Source: Trichomonas vaginalis G3
Lineage: Eukaryota > Parabasalia > Trichomonadida > Trichomonadidae
Direction: 5' to 3'
Assembly: GCF_026262505.1 (NCBI RefSeq)
Contig: NC_067207.1
Coordinates: 10,632,082 to 10,696,081 of the forward strand
Length of the DNA stretch: 64,000 nt
Part shown: in pieces, positions 61,205 through 64,000 of the stretch
How positions within the stretch are numbered: the stretch's first letter is position 1
How the letters are laid out: every line of letters begins with the position of its first letter
Notes under the pieces: model-generated
The model's database searches: none
Seen by the model: only the letters and a program-made list of their open reading frames with translations
Told to the model about the DNA's origin: nothing
Translations under genes and position numbers: made by a program

Positions 61205-62539
61205 ATGGAATACAAAAAAGAGGATGAATCTCTAGTTATTACTAGCAAAACGCAATCTTCATCGGTTGTTTGCTTCAGTGTGCACAACATCAATAGTCTT
61301 TTTTCGGATTTAAAGCAATATTTCAATAAAAATGATCGATATGAATTAGAAAAAACAATAAATATGTTAGCATCCATGTTTGTAAATACTGTTGAAATTG
61401 ATGAATCTTTCGGAACTTATAAATTACCATCTATTATCCTCACAATTGCAACATCAGGTGATAGTCAATTAGAAACAAGTGCATTAACATTACTAGTGAA
61501 TATTTTTGCATCTAAACAACCATATTATCGCGATTATTTCTCTCCAGAAGATATGCAATTATTATTTGATTTCATTATTAAGAATAGAATAAATAAGACA
61601 AATTACGTGTTCAAGATTCTTCTTATAATTATGGACAAAAATTCGGACTTTTCAATAAATTACTTTGCAAATATTCCAAAAGAAACTTTAGTCGAAGCAT
61701 CTCTAGCAATATCACGTTCTGCTGCAACAGATCGTTACAATGAATCATTAATGAGCAATTTAATCATCAGATTTATTGAAAGAGTAATCAATATCATGCC
61801 AATTGAAGAATATTTCGAAACTTTAGGTATGATTATTAACGATGGATTAAGATTTTTAGATCTGACACATCCACATATGACAGATTTCTTCAATTTATTA
61901 GATTTAATTTCAGAAAACGAAAACTTTAAAGATCTTGATTCTAAATATCAGTTCGGATATTATATCAATCATAACATGTTCCAAATTCCAGATGACTTAA
62001 TTATTCCTGCACTTAATGTTTTAGCTGCTTCTTCTTTGTCTGTTGACAAGATAGATATTAACCAACTTGTTAATCTTTGTGCAAATTCAGATGTTGATAT
62101 ACAACAGACTGCATTCTTTGCTATAGGAAAATTAATTTTTAATCATAGTGAACTTGCAGCCAAATTTTACGAGGTCTTTTCTCTTGACTTATTAACGAAT
62201 ATTGAATCATATTCTTCCAAAATTAAGCTTGAAATTATTTATATAATGACAGCTTTTGCCATTTATTGCGATTCTGCTGCTAGATTAGAAATGATTGATG
62301 CTGGTCTTATAGATGAGTTATTAGAATATATAGAATTATCTGATTTTTCTGTTGAAATTGCAAATTCATTAATTTTGTTATTGAAAACCAAAATGGATAT
62401 AGATGGAGCGCAAGTTACATTAGATTTCATTAACGAGCATGATATAATAGAAATTTTAGAAAATATCAACGAAGAATCAAATGATGAAAAATTTCATGCT
62501 GAATTTGACTTGTTTGTTTCAATTTTTGATCCTAACTAA
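61205..62539 (+). CDS. Armadillo/HEAT-like helical repeat protein (444 residues)
   Basis: MEYKKEDESLVITSKTQSSS at 61205. After a polar N-terminus the protein is a series of paired helices of about 40 residues: ELEKTINMLASMFVNTVEID, LPSIILTIATSGDSQLETSA, IPALNVLAASSLSVDKID, DVDIQQTAFFAIGKLIFNH, and others. The pattern LxxLLxxxxxxIxxxAxxxIxxL fits an armadillo-type fold as in importin-alpha-like or other scaffold proteins. No catalytic motif. It lacks the tryptophan/asparagine signature of importin-alpha, so a specific role cannot be given. Confidence 0.7.
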   Translation: MEYKKEDESLVITSKTQSSSVVCFSVHNINSLFSDLKQYFNKNDRYELEKTINMLASMFVNTVEIDESFGTYKLPSIILTIATSGDSQLETSALTLLVNIFASKQPYYRDYFSPEDMQLLFDFIIKNRINKTNYVFKILLIIMDKNSDFSINYFANIPKETLVEASLAISRSAATDRYNESLMSNLIIRFIERVINIMPIEEYFETLGMIINDGLRFLDLTHPHMTDFFNLLDLISENENFKDLDSKYQFGYYINHNMFQIPDDLIIPALNVLAASSLSVDKIDINQLVNLCANSDVDIQQTAFFAIGKLIFNHSELAAKFYEVFSLDLLTNIESYSSKIKLEIIYIMTAFAIYCDSAARLEMIDAGLIDELLEYIELSDFSVEIANSLILLLKTKMDIDGAQVTLDFINEHDIIEILENINEESNDEKFHAEFDLFVSIFDPN

Positions 62540-62831
62540 GCTAACTAAAACATTGAAACAAATTTTTTGTCAAATTCGCTGAAAAACATTGAAAGAATTA
62601 TTTGATCTAAAATAATTTTAATTTATTGACATAACTTAGATGTGCTCCTAACAGAATTATGATTTCATGGAGCATAAGTGAAATAGAAGAAGATAACGAA
62701 TGTGGAAATTTTTTATATGAGTCATTCTATCTTGTTATCAACAGAACTTATACTTAGTCTTATTGTTGATGAATTTTTATTGAATTAACTAGATTAAAAT
62801 TGAAAATAAATTTTCATAATAAATTACAGTT
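62540..62831. other. Intergenic gap between convergent genes
   Basis: AT-rich 3' flanks of both neighbours, 292 bases; nothing else seen. Confidence 0.5.
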
Positions 62832-63419
62832 TTATAAACGTACTGCTTTGCCGTATTGAGTCTTCTTTGAGTGTCCAAGATTATCAAGATCAACTAAATC
62901 ATTGCCATAGTTAGCCTTTGGCTTTGGTTGATTCTGAGTCTGGTTTGGTTTGTTTTGTTGCTGAGTTTGAGGCTTTGGTTGCATACTCATGTTGGAAAAG
63001 TCTTCAAATTGCGCTTGTTGCTGTTTAGGTGCTGATGAAGAAGAAGATGCTGGTGGACCAAGAAGATCAAAGGTTGGCTGCTGCTGTTGCTGCTGGAATG
63101 GTTGTGATTGCTGCTGAGGAGCAGATCCAAAGAAGTTTGGCTGCTGTTGTGGCTTTTGCTGTTGGAAATTAGCGAAAGCCGACTGCGCTTGTGGTTGTGG
63201 CTGCTGGTAATTACCAAACAATTGTTGTTGTTGTGGTTGTGGTTGCATGAATGGTGATTGAGTAGGCATTTGAGTTGGTGGTAAATCGCGTGAACGATTT
63301 TTAGGGATTTTAATCTGGTTTTGGTTCTTCTTTTTCTCCTCTAGATACTTGATCTGCTCTGGCGAGAGATTTGATGTATCAATTGTTCCTGAATCGGTTT
63401 CTAACAGACCAGAATCCAT
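62832..63419 (-). CDS. Q-rich protein resembling the tail of a clathrin adaptor (epsin-like), 195 residues
   Basis: MDSGLLETDSGTIDTSNLSP at 63419. A short charged segment (EQIKYLEEKKKNQNQIKIPKN) leads into a glutamine/proline-rich, disordered body. FDLLGPPAS and NDLVDLDNLG resemble clathrin-box and adaptor-binding motifs of epsin/AP180-type tails. FGN, FANFQ and FEDFS could be AP-2/accessory-binding F-containing motifs. No ENTH or ANTH domain is present, and the frame is closed by a stop just upstream, next to the start of a dispersed repeat. It may be a small stand-alone endocytic scaffold or the surviving 3' part of a longer gene. Confidence 0.55.
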   Translation of the reverse strand: MDSGLLETDSGTIDTSNLSPEQIKYLEEKKKNQNQIKIPKNRSRDLPPTQMPTQSPFMQPQPQQQQLFGNYQQPQPQAQSAFANFQQQKPQQQPNFFGSAPQQQSQPFQQQQQQPTFDLLGPPASSSSSAPKQQQAQFEDFSNMSMQPKPQTQQQNKPNQTQNQPKPKANYGNDLVDLDNLGHSKKTQYGKAVRL

Positions 63420-64000
63420 TTTATTAAGGGTGCACCCGTATGTACGTTTATTTGAGAGGAGGAGGATTACCCTCTCAATTTTGAGGGATTCGTTAGTTTA
63501 TTTTCTCGATGAATATGCAATAAAATTTGATTTTTACCTTATCAATATACTTCATATAATATACACATGTTCATGTAAAAACTTTTTTCCAAAATCCTCA
63601 GGAATTAAGGGATTTTTGAATTTTAAGAATTTTTTTCGAATTTTTTCGAAAAAAAAAATATTTTCAGAACAGCCTTAACGGCTAAGATTTAGGAACAATG
63701 TTAAGTATCAAAAAGAAAGGAGGTCTGATATAGACAACATATATCGTTGAAGGTTGAAAAAATCTCTAATATTTGAGCCCAAAATTTCAAATTTTAATTT
63801 TTTGAAAAAAGAGGCCACCCATATGTACGTTTATTTGAGAGGAGGAGGATTATATTTTTGAAAGGGTGAAACATTATGAATATGTTAATTATATAATAAT
63901 ATGTATTATTATAAAAAAGAAAAAATAAAGCACGTTAAAATTTTTCTTTCTTGATTTTTTACAAAATCTACTTAGAATTATGCAAAATATGACTAAATAA
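63420..64000 (+). repeat. Dispersed repeat, right copy, with internal direct duplication
   Basis: 63424..63470 and 63814..63980 match the left copy (46879..47054) in reverse orientation. Between them about 380 bases intervene, bounded by two direct copies of GTTTATTTGAGAGGAGGAGG (63447.. and 63830..), as if extra DNA had been inserted or duplicated within the repeat. The palindrome GGGTGCACCC lies 12 to 15 bases upstream of the Q-rich gene's start, so the repeat may supply or disrupt its promoter. No gene seen. Confidence 0.65.

Overview
The window looks like genomic DNA of a trichomonad parabasalid (Trichomonas vaginalis or a close relative such as Tritrichomonas). This is inferred from about 30% GC sequence, intron-poor host genes, a tetraspanin, a large membrane receptor with a PAS and cyclase-like tail, a giant K/E/N/S-rich coiled-coil protein, and abundant Polinton/Maverick elements. 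No species-level proof is visible.

Bases 1 to 39,960 are three nested Polintons (Mavericks). Element A enters from the left edge and ends at 39,960. Element B (11,626..39,932) sits inside the right terminal inverted repeat of A, between two copies of CTCAG. Element C (27,073..39,217) sits inside B between two copies of ATATTA. The insertion order is therefore A, then B, then C. B lies in the opposite orientation to A. The elements share blocks in a conserved order: a terminal-repeat gene, small virion-like genes, the double-jelly-roll major capsid protein, a penton-like protein, the protein-primed DNA polymerase B, KilA-N-type genes, a long fibre gene with a phage-tail-collar-like tip, and (in C) a FtsK/HerA-type packaging ATPase. 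All three are broken: A about four breaks, B about twenty, C about ten. They are treated here as fossils. TIRs within B and within C are nearly identical and the target duplications are clear, so the insertions look young. A's end is clearly more diverged.

Bases 39,961 to 47,331 are gene-poor. They hold a degraded repeat gene, a perfect 259-base inverted repeat, a 1.27 kb element with perfect 28-base terminal inverted repeats, and a tRNA-like remnant. Bases 47,332 to 63,419 are the host gene block: a tetraspanin (+), a PAS/cyclase-homology membrane receptor interrupted by two in-frame stops (-), an ankyrin-like remnant (-), a coiled-coil protein of about 2,430 residues (-), an armadillo-like helical protein (+) sharing a short divergent promoter with it, and an epsin-tail-like Q-rich protein (-). 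A repeat of about 170 bases lies in opposite orientation on both sides of this block.

The least expected signals are: (1) GC-rich double-hairpin modules scattered through the AT-rich Polintons, some in frame inside unrelated genes; (2) a family of perfect palindromes in non-coding gaps whose two arms change together between elements; (3) two different divergent gene pairs separated by nearly the same 16-17 base spacer; (4) a gene carried inside both terminal repeats; and (5) collagen-like and phage-collar-like fibre modules in a eukaryotic capsid-bearing element.
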